A stretch of 64,000 bases of DNA, from contig CAUJLY010000005.1 in assembly GCA_963281155.1 (NCBI GenBank), positions 248,001-312,000 of the forward strand, in the 5' to 3' direction. The translations under genes and the position numbers were made by a program. Shown piece by piece: positions 35,442-47,668 of this stretch. The notes beneath the pieces are model-generated. The model did no database searches. It was given only the letters and a program-made list of their open reading frames with translations, and was not told where the DNA came from. Each line of letters begins with the position of its first letter. Within the stretch, counting starts at the first letter, position 1. Origin of the DNA: Rhabditophanes sp. KR3021. Taxonomy: Eukaryota; Nematoda; Chromadorea; Rhabditida; Alloionematidae.

Positions 35442-37344
35442 TTATTGGTGATGATACATAATTTTGGGGATATTGAGGAAATGGTCAAACATCTGATCGG
35501 GAAGGGGATCCATTTCATTTTTGATGATGGTCGAACTGGAAGGTTGGTGTCTTTTTTGGTGAAGTTGTAAGTGATCTGAACGGGAGAAGGTTCTGTTGCA
35601 ATGGTTGCATTTGAATGGCTTGGCTCCGGTGTGTTTGCGGTAGTGTCTTGTTAGTTCATCGCTCCTGGCAAACGACCAAGGACAGGAGGGCCACTCGCAG
35701 CGGTAGGGTTTTTCACCTGGAATGGATTTATTATTAGTACGGTAAGTCGAGATGCAGGTACATCTAAAGCGTAACTTGGCTTTACTCACTTGTCAGACGT
35801 AGTAGTGTATCTATATCCTAATCCGGCGATTAAGTACCTCTTAAACGGTCCTTCAAAGGGTATCGAATGTCAGTGACCATATAGTTGCCTTTTAAAGATA
35901 AACAACAATCAGAAGATCTAGATACACTAACTAATTAAAAATTAATAAACTAAACAATTTACAACTTGAAATGTACCTAAGTGTACCTTTGAATATATAA
36001 ATAATATTGTTAAGGTCAATAATAGTTTTATATCGTCTTAAGGTTTCCTAAAAGGGTAGTCAAAAGAGTTAAATGCCCTTTGAAGTGTGGAGTAGTGGTA
36101 TTAATTAAAAAGATAAACCGACAACAACTACCATAACAAAATATTTGAATCTGACTTACCACTGTGTATCCTGTAATGTGCCTTAAGATGAGATGATTTG
36201 GTATAAGATTTAGTACAACCTAAAATGAGGGGAATAATTATAGAATTAAGATATCAAATTATTATTGTAAATAGGTTATAATATGCAACTTAGCTTAAAT
36301 ATATTACCCACACTACAAATTATCCTAAACAAATAGTCATCAATGATGCGTTGATAGGTTTTAGTTGCATCTTAATTAGGAGGATTATCACAAATTAAGT
36401 TAAGTGGGTAATATTAGAGGTAAGTGTATAAATTACAAGATCCAGCTTAGTAAACAAACCTTTTTCAGTGCAGAAGAAGGATCTTTTTTTGGATGTAGTT
36501 TCTAGTTTTGTGTTTCGACATCTTTTGGGATTTTGGGCAGATGGTGGAAAGTAGACTTTGGAATAGATATGGGGGGGTAGAGTAAAGAGAGGTTTGTCGC
36601 ATTCATCGAATCCGGAGACTGTTGAAGAATTGCTTATTGTAGAAGCTGCTGGAGATGTTGAGTGGTGTGTACTATTTAGTTGTATTAATTCTTGGGGGGA
36701 AGTGTAGTTTGATTGTGGGGGGGAAAGTGCATAGTTGGTGGTATTATGATTGTAAGCTGGTGGAGGGTGTTGGTGAAGGTGAGTGGAACCTTGAGTGTTG
36801 GTATTATTGATATTGTTATATCCCTGATAGTAATTTTGGTCCAAGGAATGGTTGTGATTGTAATTATTGATATTCAACGTCATCGAGATCATACTATGAG
36901 GGCCTGGCTGAGGCACCTGGTAAAAGGAAGGATATTCTATAAAAGTAAAAGAACCATCATTATTGGTACCTTCCAAAGAAAGAGAAAAGGTTTTTGGATG
37001 GGAAAAAGTGTGTGGTAAGAAATGTGTGTAATATTGTTGCACTATTATCAAAAAAGACTGAAAGTAAACATGGCAATCGAAAAGGTCTCCTCGTTTACGA
37101 TCCCCTTATAAATGGGTATCTGAATAAATGAAACTTAGGTGTTTAAAAAAGTCGTAAAAGGTATAAAGATTATATAGCCGCATTGAATCATACCTAAAGA
37201 ATTATTCGGTACAGGATTATTATTACTGTTAGTAGAATTGTAATAATAAAAGTTGTTGACAGAAGACGATTCTTGCTCTGTTCCAATTTTGTTGTAATAA
37301 GAATCTTGAGTAAAATAATTTTGTGGCATGATTTGATTCAGCAT
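35442..37344 (-). CDS. KLF/Sp-type three-zinc-finger transcription factor
   Basis: Exons 37194-37344, 36460-36936, 36160-36219 and 35442-35716, all joined in phase 1, give 320 residues. The N-terminal two-thirds is Asn, Tyr, His and Ser rich and likely disordered. Three C2H2 fingers end the protein: [42 protein letters not shown] and [19 protein letters not shown], with SGEKPY and TGAKPF linkers. These are the Kruppel-like family signature, which binds CACCC or GC boxes in nuclear DNA. Splitting of the fingers by two phase 1 introns inside and after finger 1 is conserved in style with other KLF genes. The last 25 residues ([18 protein letters not shown]) are short and unrecognised. Introns here are 240-440 nt, larger than the local norm, and apparently free of insertions. 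Confidence 0.92.
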
Positions 37345-39083
37345 TGCTATAAATAAATAATGAATTTATTGTGAATGGTACAAGGAAAGATCGATTTGAG
37401 ATAACAAATTTAGTGATAATTAAGTGATAAATATACAAGTTATGTTTTGAAGTAGAAAGTTATAAATTAATAAGAAGCAGATGAGAAATACATTAGAAAG
37501 AATAAAATCCTAACTGTAAATGTTAAATTATTATTTTGTCCCATTGATAAGGGTCTTTTCTTGGAAAAAGCTGTTTAATTAATAAAAAAATGGCCACCTA
37601 AAGACAGGGGATCTTTATAGGTACATGCTAATATGTAGTTCCATTTGTAATCTTTATCAATACAATTATATATGCATTTGTAGTTGGGAGCATGCAACTT
37701 TAAATTGTGCAAACAAATAAAATAAAAAATATTGATGAAATACTAACAGATAGCATAAAAGTTTATAATTAATATGTATAATTAATATGAGTAATGAAAA
37801 TGTGTATATAATAGTATGATAATAGTAGTAGATTGAAGCAAGTAATGATGATAGACTTATCTCGAAGGCATCCCTTATATGGCACGAGAAAGTATGTGAA
37901 GAATTTGATTAATTCAAGTGCTAATCTTTCTCTGAATAATGACGTTTTAGATAATTTTTATCAAATATTTTGTAGGTATGTTTTGATGACTTATTAAAGT
38001 AATAATAATGTAAAGAAGGCGATAGCGTGCTACATTACTATCATTCAAGAGATGATCATTTCAAGAACAAGGTACCTCTATGTCTTTGGTTATTTTTAAT
38101 GAGGAGTGGCTTAAATATGCGTATATATATTAATATAAAGAAGATATATTATAGTGTGTGGTGAAATTGTGACACAAAGGCTCCCATAACAAATACCTTT
38201 GCAAAGGCGTTTCCTTTTCTTGTTCTCGTCTGAAACAAAAATTGATCTTTGCAAAAAAGTAAATATCCTTTTGGTTCCCTATTGATATTTCAATATGCGG
38301 TAGCAATAAAATACTTATGAACGAAAAAGGTGGGATCCTATTAAGTGACAAATTAATAGTAAAAAATGTTATTGCCAACATGATGCTAATTTAATTAACT
38401 TATAAGTGCCATAAATTGCAGACAATTAAATCATATATATCCGTTTACAATATTATAAACTCTCCCCTACATCTTGATGAGTTGACAACATAATTGTATG
38501 ATACAAATCGAAAACATAAAAATTAAGATGTCATCAAATTGAATTATGATTACTATATTGAAAACACATAATTATTTATTTTGTTGTGCTTTAAAAAACG
38601 AGAAAGTAAATGAAAATTTGTTTATATTAAAGACTTTTAATTAAGTTTCATCAAGTTTTTGAAATTAATAATCTGTTATATTATTTGTCTTGTTAAAAAT
38701 AAATGCCTTGCATGACATAATGAAATTATTTAGAGTTGTAAATAAATTTAATATATTAGCATGTATATATGAATTTATTATGAATTTTTGAGAGAAAACA
38801 AAAAATAACCTCAGGTAAAAGACACACAATTTAAGGCAATAAGAGCAGTTTAGTTGAAAAGAGTAAAAGTCGTTGTTGCATGATTTGATGGTGGTATTAC
38901 GTAGGAACAATTGCATGTGGCTATTTGAATGGAATAATGGACAAGAAAAAGGTTTATAAATTATATAAGTTTATTTAGACAATTACATGGTGATATAAGT
39001 TAAATTAATGATTATTAATAGAATTTCGTTCATTAAACCGTTTTTTGCTAATAATTTCGTATCAGTCATACATGTAATAATTT
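37345..39083. other. AT-rich intergenic region upstream of the KLF gene
   Basis: There are 1.7 kb with no supported coding frame. Minus-strand frames at 38130-38381 and 38665-38916 are low-complexity and have no family resemblance. The stretch is long for this gene-dense part, and as the 5' flank of a transcription-factor gene it may hold regulatory sequence. Confidence 0.45.
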
Positions 39084-41613
39084 TTATAATAAAGGTGAAT
39101 GTTCGTTGGATGCTTCATCTAGGGTGGATAAGTTATCGGATGAGTTGCGTCTTCTTCTGCCATACAAAATACCGTTTCTGAATTCTTTGACTTCGGAGAA
39201 GAATTTGGGGACTAGACATAAAATGGCAAGTATGTTTGAGATAACGAACATATAAAACACATTTGCCCATCCAAAATTTTTTTGGACAATGGGCACCAAT
39301 AGTTGTCCCAAAGCACTACCAGCTGACCCAGTCCCATCAATAAGTCCCGAAACCGTTGACATGGCTTCTGCATTTTCGGCCAAAGCAGGTTGAGTTCCCA
39401 AATCCACTGAGATTGTCCCTACAATCAAATTATACGGCCCCGCAATAGAAGCTCCCAAAAACAACATGACAAACATATTGAGGAACTGGTTAGCACCCAA
39501 GTTAGCATAAATAAGAAGTGACGCGATGGACATCACCAACATAGGCATGATAACCAAGGTCCTGTATCCAATTTTATCACTAAAGTGGCCTCCGATAATA
39601 GAACCGATAACACCGCCCACATCATACCTGTTAAGATTAGATTAATTCAATATTACAAGAATTTACCAAATTGATAACTGATTAGCCACACTTTCCTCCC
39701 ATTGATAACGACCATTCAAGTACAGTGGTAACCAGAAAAAAAATGCGTAGTTGACTAGTTTAAGGCAAGCATTGCAAAGACAGTACTGAAAGAATGTGTG
39801 AGTTTATTGTGATGATTATCAATGTTATAAACAAACCGCCATTACACCAGGAAGGAAAAGAGCTTGGAAAAGGGTCACGTTTTTCTTTAGTTCAGGTGAT
39901 GGTGATCGGGAGGATGGTGGGGAGTCTGGACGAACTGATTGGACAGTCACGTCATTTGATTCTATGCGTAGGTAGTCTTTTGGCTTGGGTTCGATGCAAA
40001 ATAATACTAGCAAGGCTCCTAATATTATCAAGATTGCATTCACGACAAATGTATTCATATATCCAAGAGGTAAGATAAATGACACTAATAAAGCTCCAAA
40101 TATATTTCCTATAGATTGATTAGATGACCACAGACCTAAAACATTTCAACAATTATTAAAGAAACCTAAATAAGTGATCAATTTTTTAGGTACATCCATA
40201 ATTGTCTAAACAATACATATTCGAAGCAGTCTAGACATAATAAGTCCAGCGCAATGAAGGTAAATTTGTAATTTTAAATGACCCTTTAGCTAAGTTTAGA
40301 TGTTGTGGCTTAGGTCAGCTTTAGTATGTGAGGAGTAGAAAAATGCAATTAATTCATCACATTTTTTATCTATTATAATGACAAAAGAAAGCTCATGATA
40401 CCTAGAAATTAAGGTACATTATCTTCTTTATCCGAACAGGAAAAAATAGCAGATATGGATGTTTAGTAACATTCAGATCACAAAAGGCCACTTTGTTTGA
40501 CGAATCAAAAGTGCCAAAAGCATTTGGTGACTCGAGTCGAAGTTTTAATCTTTCAGCATGCTGGTAAAACTTGTTACAAGAATTTGAATTAAATGTAAGA
40601 AAATTGTTTTTAATTCCGACCAAACATATGTCTGTCTAAACTGGGAATCTGGAAGACCATTGTTTGATTCATAATCAGTAACAATGTGCTCCTTGAAATA
40701 TATGGTGGATATCGCTTCAAAGCTAAAAATAGAATAGCCACATTTAAACTACCAACAAACGTTCTAATAGATTGAAGCATGAATAATATGAAATGACCTG
40801 CATCTATTTACAATTTCTTACTCAAAAGCTCATGTAATTAAAGATATCTTCGTAGACATTTTAAACAGACATAGTTTCAGACCAAACTTTGAAACATTTT
40901 ATGGAATGTAAGTCAATATTAAAACTTTATGTAACTACGTATTAATTTAATAAAAAAGGTTTAGCTCTTCTTAATTTATTCTACTATCATTTTGTTTTAC
41001 TCTATATAACGTGATCTTCATTAGCAATCATATATAATCTAATTTTGTTGTAGACAAAGGATTTGAATCATTAAAAATGATAAGTTAATACTTTTAGATA
41101 TTTACCTAATATAAAGCCGCGACTACCTTCTCCGAACCAATTTCCCATGATAGCGACATTGTTTGGCCATCCACAGGCTTGAGTTAACCCAAATAAGGAA
41201 TACATAACTAAATACCATGGTGCTGAATAAAAGTCGAAATAATATGGAACCAAAGCAAACAAAGCTAGAGATAAGCCAGATCCAATCATTCCAAAAGCAA
41301 CCACATTCTTAGGGTTAAGTCTATCACCTAACCATCCCCAGAAAAATAGAGCAGCTGCATAGAAAGCCATAAAAATAGCATCCAAGAAGCCAAGGAATAT
41401 TTTAGCTTCATCTTCATCTTTGAAAAAGGGTTCTGTTCCATTAATACCACGGGAAGTAGTTCCGGTCAACCAGTCGGCAGTGATGGAAACCTTGACTCCA
41501 GATAAGTTTTTTCTGGAGGCATGGTAGAGACCAAATGAAATAAATGTGACGAAGAAGACGGTCATTTTAGCCTTCCATAGTGGAGAGTATGGCGGTGGCT
41601 GTTGCAGCGTCAT
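39084..41613 (-). CDS. SLC37-type sugar-phosphate/phosphate exchanger (major facilitator)
   Basis: Exons 41106-41613, 39837-40135, 39667-39785 and 39084-39627 (phases 1, 0, 2) give 489 residues. It has the major facilitator two-bundle layout with about twelve hydrophobic helices. Family marks are FGLYHASRKNLSGVKVS after helix 1, GWLGDRLNPKNV at loop 2-3, GLTQACGWPNNVAIMGNWFG, a cytosolic central loop (RPDSPPSSRSPSPELKK), YDVGGVIGSIIGGHFSDKIG, and a C-terminus with RRRRNSS and EHSPLL. These match the SLC37 (glucose-6-phosphate transporter related) group, antiporters of the ER membrane. The exact member cannot be told. Intron 1 is 970 nt and carries a broken unrelated coding sequence; the others are 51 and 39 nt. 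Confidence 0.92.
40200..40900 (-). pseudogene. Frame-broken coding remnant inside SLC37-like intron 1
   Basis: This is on the same strand as the host gene. Coding-like stretches include FEAISTIYFKEHIVTDYESN near 40690, continuing to RQTYVWSELKTIF, then in another frame HAERLKLRLESPNAFGTFDS and NKVAFCDLNVTKHPYLLFF near 40450. The switch of frame and flanking stops show decay. The family was not recognised. As in the LysM, RUVBL2 and amylase genes, it occupies the only large intron of its host. Confidence 0.45.
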
Positions 41614-42038
41614 TGAGCTGTAAAGTTTCGTGTTAATAAAAGCACTTAAATATATAAATAAAAAATTGAGTTAGAAAGAACTAAATATTTACATTGGTTG
41701 ACACGTACAACAAACTTTGTTGCACCAAATCGACTAACACAAATAATATGGAATGAATGAGACATAATATCTCTCAAAAGCAAGACCTAACTATGCACAC
41801 CAAAAAGTATTTGACAAAAAAGTATAGGACATTCCGCACACATATAACAACACCGTCTAATGCTGAAAAGTAATCAATTAATGTTTATCAAGTAACAACA
41901 AGGTTCTGATACCTTTGGATAAGATAAAATAAGGAGAGATTAGATTGGTATCAAAAGACATTTATTATTTGGAGGTGAATGTTAAAAATAATATTAACAG
42001 AAATGATTAAAAAGAATAATAGTAGTGGTAGCAAGTGA
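41614..42038. other. Intergenic region between the SLC37-like gene and CWC15
   Basis: There are 425 AT-rich bases. This is the 5' flank of the SLC37-like gene and the 3' flank of CWC15. No coding frame or RNA gene was seen. Confidence 0.45.
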
Positions 42039-42782
42039 TTACTTGATGTACTTGTCCATAAATTTTCTATGAAATTCAGAACGGAGAGAATCATTGATAA
42101 AAGTACTTCTCTTATCTTTGTCTTGTCCTTTGGCGCAGTTTTTAAAGATAACATCGTCGTCCCACCTTCTTTTAACTTTGAAGCCTCCTTTGGATGATGT
42201 TTTTTCGAGATTTAATAGTGGATTCCCATTTTTGAAGGAGTCCATCCGAATACGCTCCTCCTCAGCAACTCTTTCTTCTTCTTTTTTGACTTTTTCTTGT
42301 GCCCGAGCCTTCTTTATTTTAGCTAATTCAGCGAGGAGGGCAGCTTCGTCGTCTTCTGACTCACTTCCAGAGTCTTCACCAGATTGGTCGGAGTTTTCGG
42401 CATCGTCAGTTGATTCCAAAGTATTGACATTCCCATCAACAGAGTCATATTTAGACTTTTTGGAGCTGGATTCACCAAAAGACCCCACGCCATTGTGAGC
42501 TCCTTTTCTACTAGCCCCACTTTCAATAGCCTTGACTTCACGTGCTTCGAGTTGTCTTTTCAATTCCTAAAGTAATTTGATTAAAACACTCCCCAACTCA
42601 TCCAAACAAACCTTCTTCGACAAAGCAACTTCTGGAATTTGGTCTCCTTCTCTGTATTTCAACGTTTTATGAGCAGGCATATCTTTACTTGAAAATTGCT
42701 GGGTCAGTTTCCCATACTCTGATTCTCCACGACCAGTACCACCTCTGGCTGGATCGAATGTTGGTCTGTGGGCTGTTGTCAT
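42039..42782 (-). CDS. CWC15: Spliceosome-associated protein CWC15
   Basis: Exons 42612-42782 and 42039-42566 (phase 0, 45-nt intron) give 232 residues, typical for the family. The N-terminus [15 protein letters not shown] and the C-terminus ([18 protein letters not shown], then [15 protein letters not shown]) are the two strongly conserved ends of CWC15/AD-002. The middle is acidic then charged helical ([37 protein letters not shown]), also family-typical. CWC15 is a component of the Prp19-associated complex in the active spliceosome. The gene appears intact. Confidence 0.95.
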
Positions 42783-42899
42783 CTTATCTGAAATTAGTTT
42801 AGCACAATTTAGTATAAGCTGGTAGTTTAATTTAGAGAAAATGAATTAAGAAAGTTTTCTATTGATGCATTAACGAATGCATCTTATCAGCTGTGTTGA

Positions 42900-43340
42900 A
42901 AGAACGTTACTCCAAAGATATGTTTTATAGGTCGGGTTAGGATTTTCGATACAAAACAAGGATGAATGATATATACCATAGGCTTCTTCAGAAAATTGCA
43001 CCTTCTTGAAGATATGAAAAAATGCCTTTAATGTCACTACCGTTACATCCATAATTCCAATAGTCACAGTCAAGTAAGTATCGTTCACTAAGTTTCACCT
43101 TTCCATTCTTCCGAAACTGGTCTTTTAGAAGATTGTTTAACACCATCAACAGTAAATTTCTTACAATTCTGATTATGTACGGATTCAAATTTAGCAGTAA
43201 GTATTTTAAGTCTTCCATATGGTGAAACCTTAAGATTATCATACTTCATTTCATCAGGTCTTACTTTTCTGGATATCTGTTTCATCAACTTTAAAATCCA
43301 ATTCTTCAACTAACACTTGACCAGATGCAGCTCTTACTGA
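42900..43340 (-). pseudogene. Papain-family (cathepsin-like) cysteine protease pseudogene
   Basis: Three different minus-strand frames must be used in turn to read protease sequence: PDEMKYDNLKVSPYGRLKIL with GVKQSSKRPVSEEWKG, then KVKLSERYLLDCDYWNYGCN followed by GSDIKGIFSYLQEGAIF, then FSEEAYGIYHSSLFC. The middle piece matches the family segment LSEQxLVDCD...GCxGG and the last one the conserved SEEAYPY. The active-site Cys region (QGxCGSCWAF) and the His/Asn half are absent. It is therefore a truncated, frame-shifted relic rather than a working peptidase. Confidence 0.7.
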
Positions 43341-43990
43341 AATCACCTTGACAAATGAATAGTAAAGAAACGTATTTGATTGAGCATTGCAAATTTTTAC
43401 CACTTCAATAATTATTGGACTACAAGGGGATTGAGTTCCTCATCCTCCTATTAAACCTTCTATATGGTCACATTTAGTTGGTGATAGCATAGTGGCAAGA
43501 GATACAATAATTGGAACAGCTAAATGTATAAACTTTAATATATACAACTCAAATGAACTTTATAAGCGGCAAATAAAATGGTGAAGTATTTGTATTTGTT
43601 AATCAAAGTAAAACATCTCACAAAAAATGATATGTTTGTGGGAGTCGTGGTGAAGCAAGAAGTTAAGTCGATATTAATTAAAGTATGCTGCTGATATACA
43701 AAAAAGATCCGCACATAAAGGTTGGCATTTTTGCTTGCTACATAAATGTTCCGCCTGTACATAAAGACAAGGCGGAGGTCCGTATGAGAATAAAACACCA
43801 TAAGATAGAGAGAAGCACAATTAGTTTATTACATTAAAAGAATAGATATATGTGAAGTATTATAACAAATGTTCTATCATTTAACTGAACTACAATTTTA
43901 CATTTCTTCCAATCATTTGAAATGTCCGGTCTTCTTTGAAAGTAGTCAATTTTCCAACTTATTCCAGAACTTTAAGATCTTTTTCTTCAA

Positions 43991-44300
43991 TTAAGTGGAC
44001 GTATTGACGTGACTGATCTTGATGCAAGATTTGTAAAGGAGTTCCAATTTCTCCTTCTTCAAAATTACCTTGGCGACCTTCATAAGGTGTGGTGGTAAGG
44101 GGCAAAGTGTTGCATCCATAGCCTTTCTCATTCCATCTTTAAAGCATCTTGCTAAGCAGGCTTTGGTGGTTCTGATAAGTCTTTCAGCGCCACTATTTGA
44201 TTCATGTTGATAGGGAATGCTCATTTTCACTGAATGTCTTTTGTTTGCAGAACGTTTTTCATTTCAGCACTTGTAAAACAAGTTTGATTGCCAAAAGTAA
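43991..44300 (-). mobile_element. Retroelement integrase fragment, degenerate
   Basis: On the minus strand the reading NQTCFTSAEMKNVLQTKDIQ, then an in-frame stop, then MSIPYQHESNSGAERLIRTT and KACLARCFKDG matches the part of LTR-retrotransposon integrase cores that holds the conserved NFTSxEF and SxPYHPxSNGxxERxxRT motifs (the last carrying a catalytic Glu). It breaks off after about 60 further codons. No LTR, protease or reverse transcriptase was seen around it. It is a dead remnant of a Gypsy or Bel/Pao-like element. Confidence 0.65.
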
Positions 44301-45420
44301 CAGACTTAAGTGACCCTGAATAGGGGAAAATATTTATACTACCAGCTATCAATCTCAATATAGATTATATTAACCCGGATATTCTTGGCCAGTCCTTTGT
44401 ACATCACAAGGATTAAACTATTTTTAGTATTCTTAAAATATTGTATGTCTGGTACCATTTTAACATAGTTTTGAACTCAAACAAATGAATCATATATAAA
44501 TAGTTGCTTATATTTACTTACCTTAACCACAATGAAATAGTTTTTTAATGTTTAACAAATACACATACATCTTCATTATTGAAAATATAAACATGGATTT
44601 TTTTGAAATTACTCACGATGTTTTCATCTATTATTGAATAGTCATGCTAGCAAATTGAAATTTGTAATAATCCCTCAAATAGGATGTATCACCATGTTAT
44701 TATTTAAATACCGAAGAAGATTCCTTGGGAATAAGATTTTCATGTCTTTGGATATTTGATGAAACTCCGTACATTATTTTGATAGTAAACTCCATTAATT
44801 ACTACAATTATAGATTTCATAAATGTCTTTATTTTTCCTCAAACCAATTTCTCTAGCAAGTAATGGTATTTGGCATTGTATATACTATTGCAACAATAAT
44901 ATGAAGTGTTGGATATTTCTCTAAAAATATGCTCCTTCCGTCTTACCTCAACAATTTGCAATACTAGGATCACTATTAGTGTTTGAGTTGGAAATTGTTT
45001 TTGTGTTTACTTAATGCTAAAGAATCACCTTATAGAACATGTTATTTGTAATTATTAATTTCTGCATGGCAGCTTGGGAACATTTGAACTATATAATTTG
45101 AATATCAAATAATAAGTAGATGACGCACTATTTGTAATAGAGCATTTCATCCAGCCTTTTCTTGTTATGCTTATGACACCCACAGTTTTGCTTTCTTGAA
45201 AATGATAATTAATTTTTATAAGCCATCTGCTTTAAAACTCTTTATTGAGAAATCACGATTATTAATAAGGAACTTTAATCTAATTTTGTCAAAAAAGTGA
45301 ATCATATTCAATTTAACAATTATAATTGAAATGTAAACTAACAAACTTTTATGACTCGTAACACAAATGCAATACCTTATATTGGAAGTATTCCTCTTTT
45401 AAAATCATTATTTCCTAAAA
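44301..45420. other. AT-rich gene-free stretch
   Basis: There are 1.1 kb without long frames or recognisable RNA genes, between the integrase relic and the first four-helix membrane protein gene. It probably includes the promoter of the latter at its right end. Confidence 0.5.
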
Positions 45421-45900
45421 ATGAAAATAAGAAGTGTAATACATCTTAGTTTGAGTATCCTTGCTATGATATTCATATTATGGGGCTTTGGATTTTGCGG
45501 ATATTTCCCAAATGTAACAATATGTGAGTCAAGTTTATCAGTTGCTGATTGGTCTGATGTATCAACTATCGAAGGATTCCAAATTTATTTCCAAATTTCT
45601 ATATTTATACTTTCAATAGCAGCATCATTTGCTGTTTTTATTCGTGAACATAATGGTGTTCAAGAGTCCTGTATTAATCCTGTTGGGTTGAGAGCAATAT
45701 ATGGCATTAATAGTTTGGTTTACTTTTTCGTATGTGGTTTTGAGTTGTATTTTACGTTCGGTTATATTTACACTGATCCTGGCAATCATGTCGTAATTTA
45801 TGGATGGTTGTGTGCGGCATTGATATATGCAGGAATTGCAATTTCATTACTTTTTCAAACGATTCTTTATAAAGGAGAAACGGATGAGTTTCAATTTTAA
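45421..45900 (+). CDS. Intronless four-helix membrane protein A, unknown family
   Basis: A single uninterrupted frame encodes 159 residues with four hydrophobic helices, roughly at 8-28 (LSLSILAMIFILWGFGFC), 54-74 (FQISIFILSIAASFAVFI), 92-118 and 125-146. Between helices 1 and 2 lies a loop with two cysteines. The tetraspan arrangement is like MARVEL or claudin-fold proteins, but no family signature (such as the W-GLW-C-C claudin motif or the tetraspanin CCG) is present. A second protein of the same size and layout follows 337 bp downstream on the same strand. Lack of introns is unusual among the genes of this window. Function unknown. Confidence 0.6.
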   Translation: MKIRSVIHLSLSILAMIFILWGFGFCGYFPNVTICESSLSVADWSDVSTIEGFQIYFQISIFILSIAASFAVFIREHNGVQESCINPVGLRAIYGINSLVYFFVCGFELYFTFGYIYTDPGNHVVIYGWLCAALIYAGIAISLLFQTILYKGETDEFQF

Positions 45901-46237
45901 TATCGTATTAAGGAAATTCAGTGCTTGTACAACTATTTAAAATAGATTGAAACATATTTTGTAATAATAAATACCGATTTTTTACCAAATAAATATAAGT
46001 CAAAAACTTTTTATTGAATTTGTATGATTTGCAAAAGCATGGTTCATGGTCGTATCTTTTTATGACATTCCCGAGATCAAAACCTCCATATTTGTTATCA
46101 ACTGATCGTGGTATCAACAGAATTTTGTAATTAATTGTATTACATTTACTACAATGCTGATAGTATGGTATATAAAAGACTCGAATCTACCTAAAAACTA
46201 AATATTTACTATCCATTGATTCAAACTAATTATCAAA

Positions 46238-46696
46238 ATGACTTTACTCATTGTCTATCCAGTAAGCAGCTTTCTAAATGTTGGCGCTTCACTAATAGCA
46301 GCAATATTACTACTCATAGGATACTTTACTGACCCAATAAACATTTTCAAACCATTATATCAATTTCCCCTTATACTAGGAACAATAAGTATATCTACCG
46401 GAACATTTTACTACGCTTACAAAGTACGAAACAATTTCCAAACAAAAAAGACTAATCGCAATCTTCTTTTAATTCTTCATATTATTAGTTTTATTTACTA
46501 TGGCGGCTATTGTGCATTGGGCTTTTACTTATTCTGCACTTATGATGGTCCACCTACTGGCATTCCGTATGTAATATACTCATTTCTTATAAGCAGTATG
46601 TTTCATTTATCGGCTGCAATTTTTGCTTTTTGTGATATAGGACTTAATTTGCGTTTAACACGTGACGACTCTTCATTTCCAAATCATAACTATTAG
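46238..46696 (+). CDS. Intronless four-helix membrane protein B, unknown family
   Basis: An uninterrupted frame encodes 152 residues. Four hydrophobic helices are visible at about 13-30 (VGASLIAAILLLIGYF), 41-60 (FPLILGTISISTGTFYY), 75-100 (LLLILHIISFIYYGGYCALG) and 112-135 (VIYSFLISSMFHLSAAIF), with a short charged tail. Size, helix count and the GYF and Tyr-rich turns resemble protein A upstream, though sequence identity is low. The two are probably an old tandem pair. I do not recognise the family and give no function. A TATAAAAGA sequence at about 46169 lies 70 bp upstream of the ATG and could be its core promoter. Confidence 0.6.
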   Translation: MTLLIVYPVSSFLNVGASLIAAILLLIGYFTDPINIFKPLYQFPLILGTISISTGTFYYAYKVRNNFQTKKTNRNLLLILHIISFIYYGGYCALGFYLFCTYDGPPTGIPYVIYSFLISSMFHLSAAIFAFCDIGLNLRLTRDDSSFPNHNY

Positions 46697-47668
46697 AATG
46701 AAGATAAGTAAATTGATCTTTAAACTGTTATTTTGAAAATACTGAAAGATATTGAATTTAAAATTATCTAGAATCGTAAACAAATAAACTCCTTATTGAA
46801 GCAAAACTTTTCATGGATTGCTTATATTTATTTTTCAACATTATATTAAAAGATTTTCTTTCAAAAAATTAGGAAAATGAAAATACAATCTTTGCTACAT
46901 TTTGTAGAGACATAGTTCCGATGATTTGCATAATATGGCCTTTGTTTTTTATATGTAGAGGATCCCAAAATTGTACAAATTTATCAGTACTGACTTGGCA
47001 GTTAATCACTTCTGTAGGGATCTTGTATTTATATGCAAATTTGTGTTGTTACAATTTTAAAACAAGTATATAAATGAAATAAACTTTATTCAATTTATAT
47101 CAAACAATTATAATTGAAGGAAAAGAATAAAATTTAAAGGCACACATTAGTTATTAAACTAAAGTTAGTAAATTAGAATGAAATAATATAGGTCTGCATT
47201 GGGAATTATTTGTCTTTACTAAAGGAACCTGCTGTTGAGAAGTTGTGTTTATCTCCAACACTTATTTCAAACGCATTTTCACGTGTTCAGGTAGGTAATG
47301 GGTATTTCAGCATATTTGAGGCATCATTTAAACTTGTTGAAGCGATTGAGGTCGATTCGATGACTAAATGTGTCGAAGGATGAGATATATAATTACTACT
47401 GTCAAAGATATCTATTTCAGACAAATGTGTATGCTCATATTGGTAGTTAACTCCAAAAAATTTAAGTTGATCCGTAGTAGCCAATATGGGTCTCATCATT
47501 CAGATCTTCAAACGGTATTATTGGAATGTGGTCGAATCCTTGTATATAAATGCCTTTAACTCACTTTTAGGAGTTGTGTTTCCAGGACATGTAAGATTGG
47601 GCTGATAAAGTGGAGCGTCACTTGGAGGAATGGCATATTGGAACTTCAGCAACATTCAAATCTGTCGT
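46697..47668. other. Intergenic region with a decayed minus-strand coding stretch
   Basis: Nothing is recognised in 46697-47230. On the minus strand at 47287-47660, directly downstream of the next gene, a frame with two internal stops reads with coding-like composition (QYAIPPSDAPLYQPNLTCPG, then LKFFGVNYQYEHTHLSEIDI). It could be a lost 3' extension of the gene at 47669-48607 or a separate relic. Confidence 0.35.

Noticed and set aside
43535..43801. 88-codon minus-strand frame as a gene
   Set aside because: Low-complexity aromatic and hydrophobic composition; no start context, homology or splice partners.
45908..46117. 69-codon minus-strand frame between the tetraspan genes
   Set aside because: Probably chance; it overlaps the 3' UTR and promoter regions of the two plus-strand genes.
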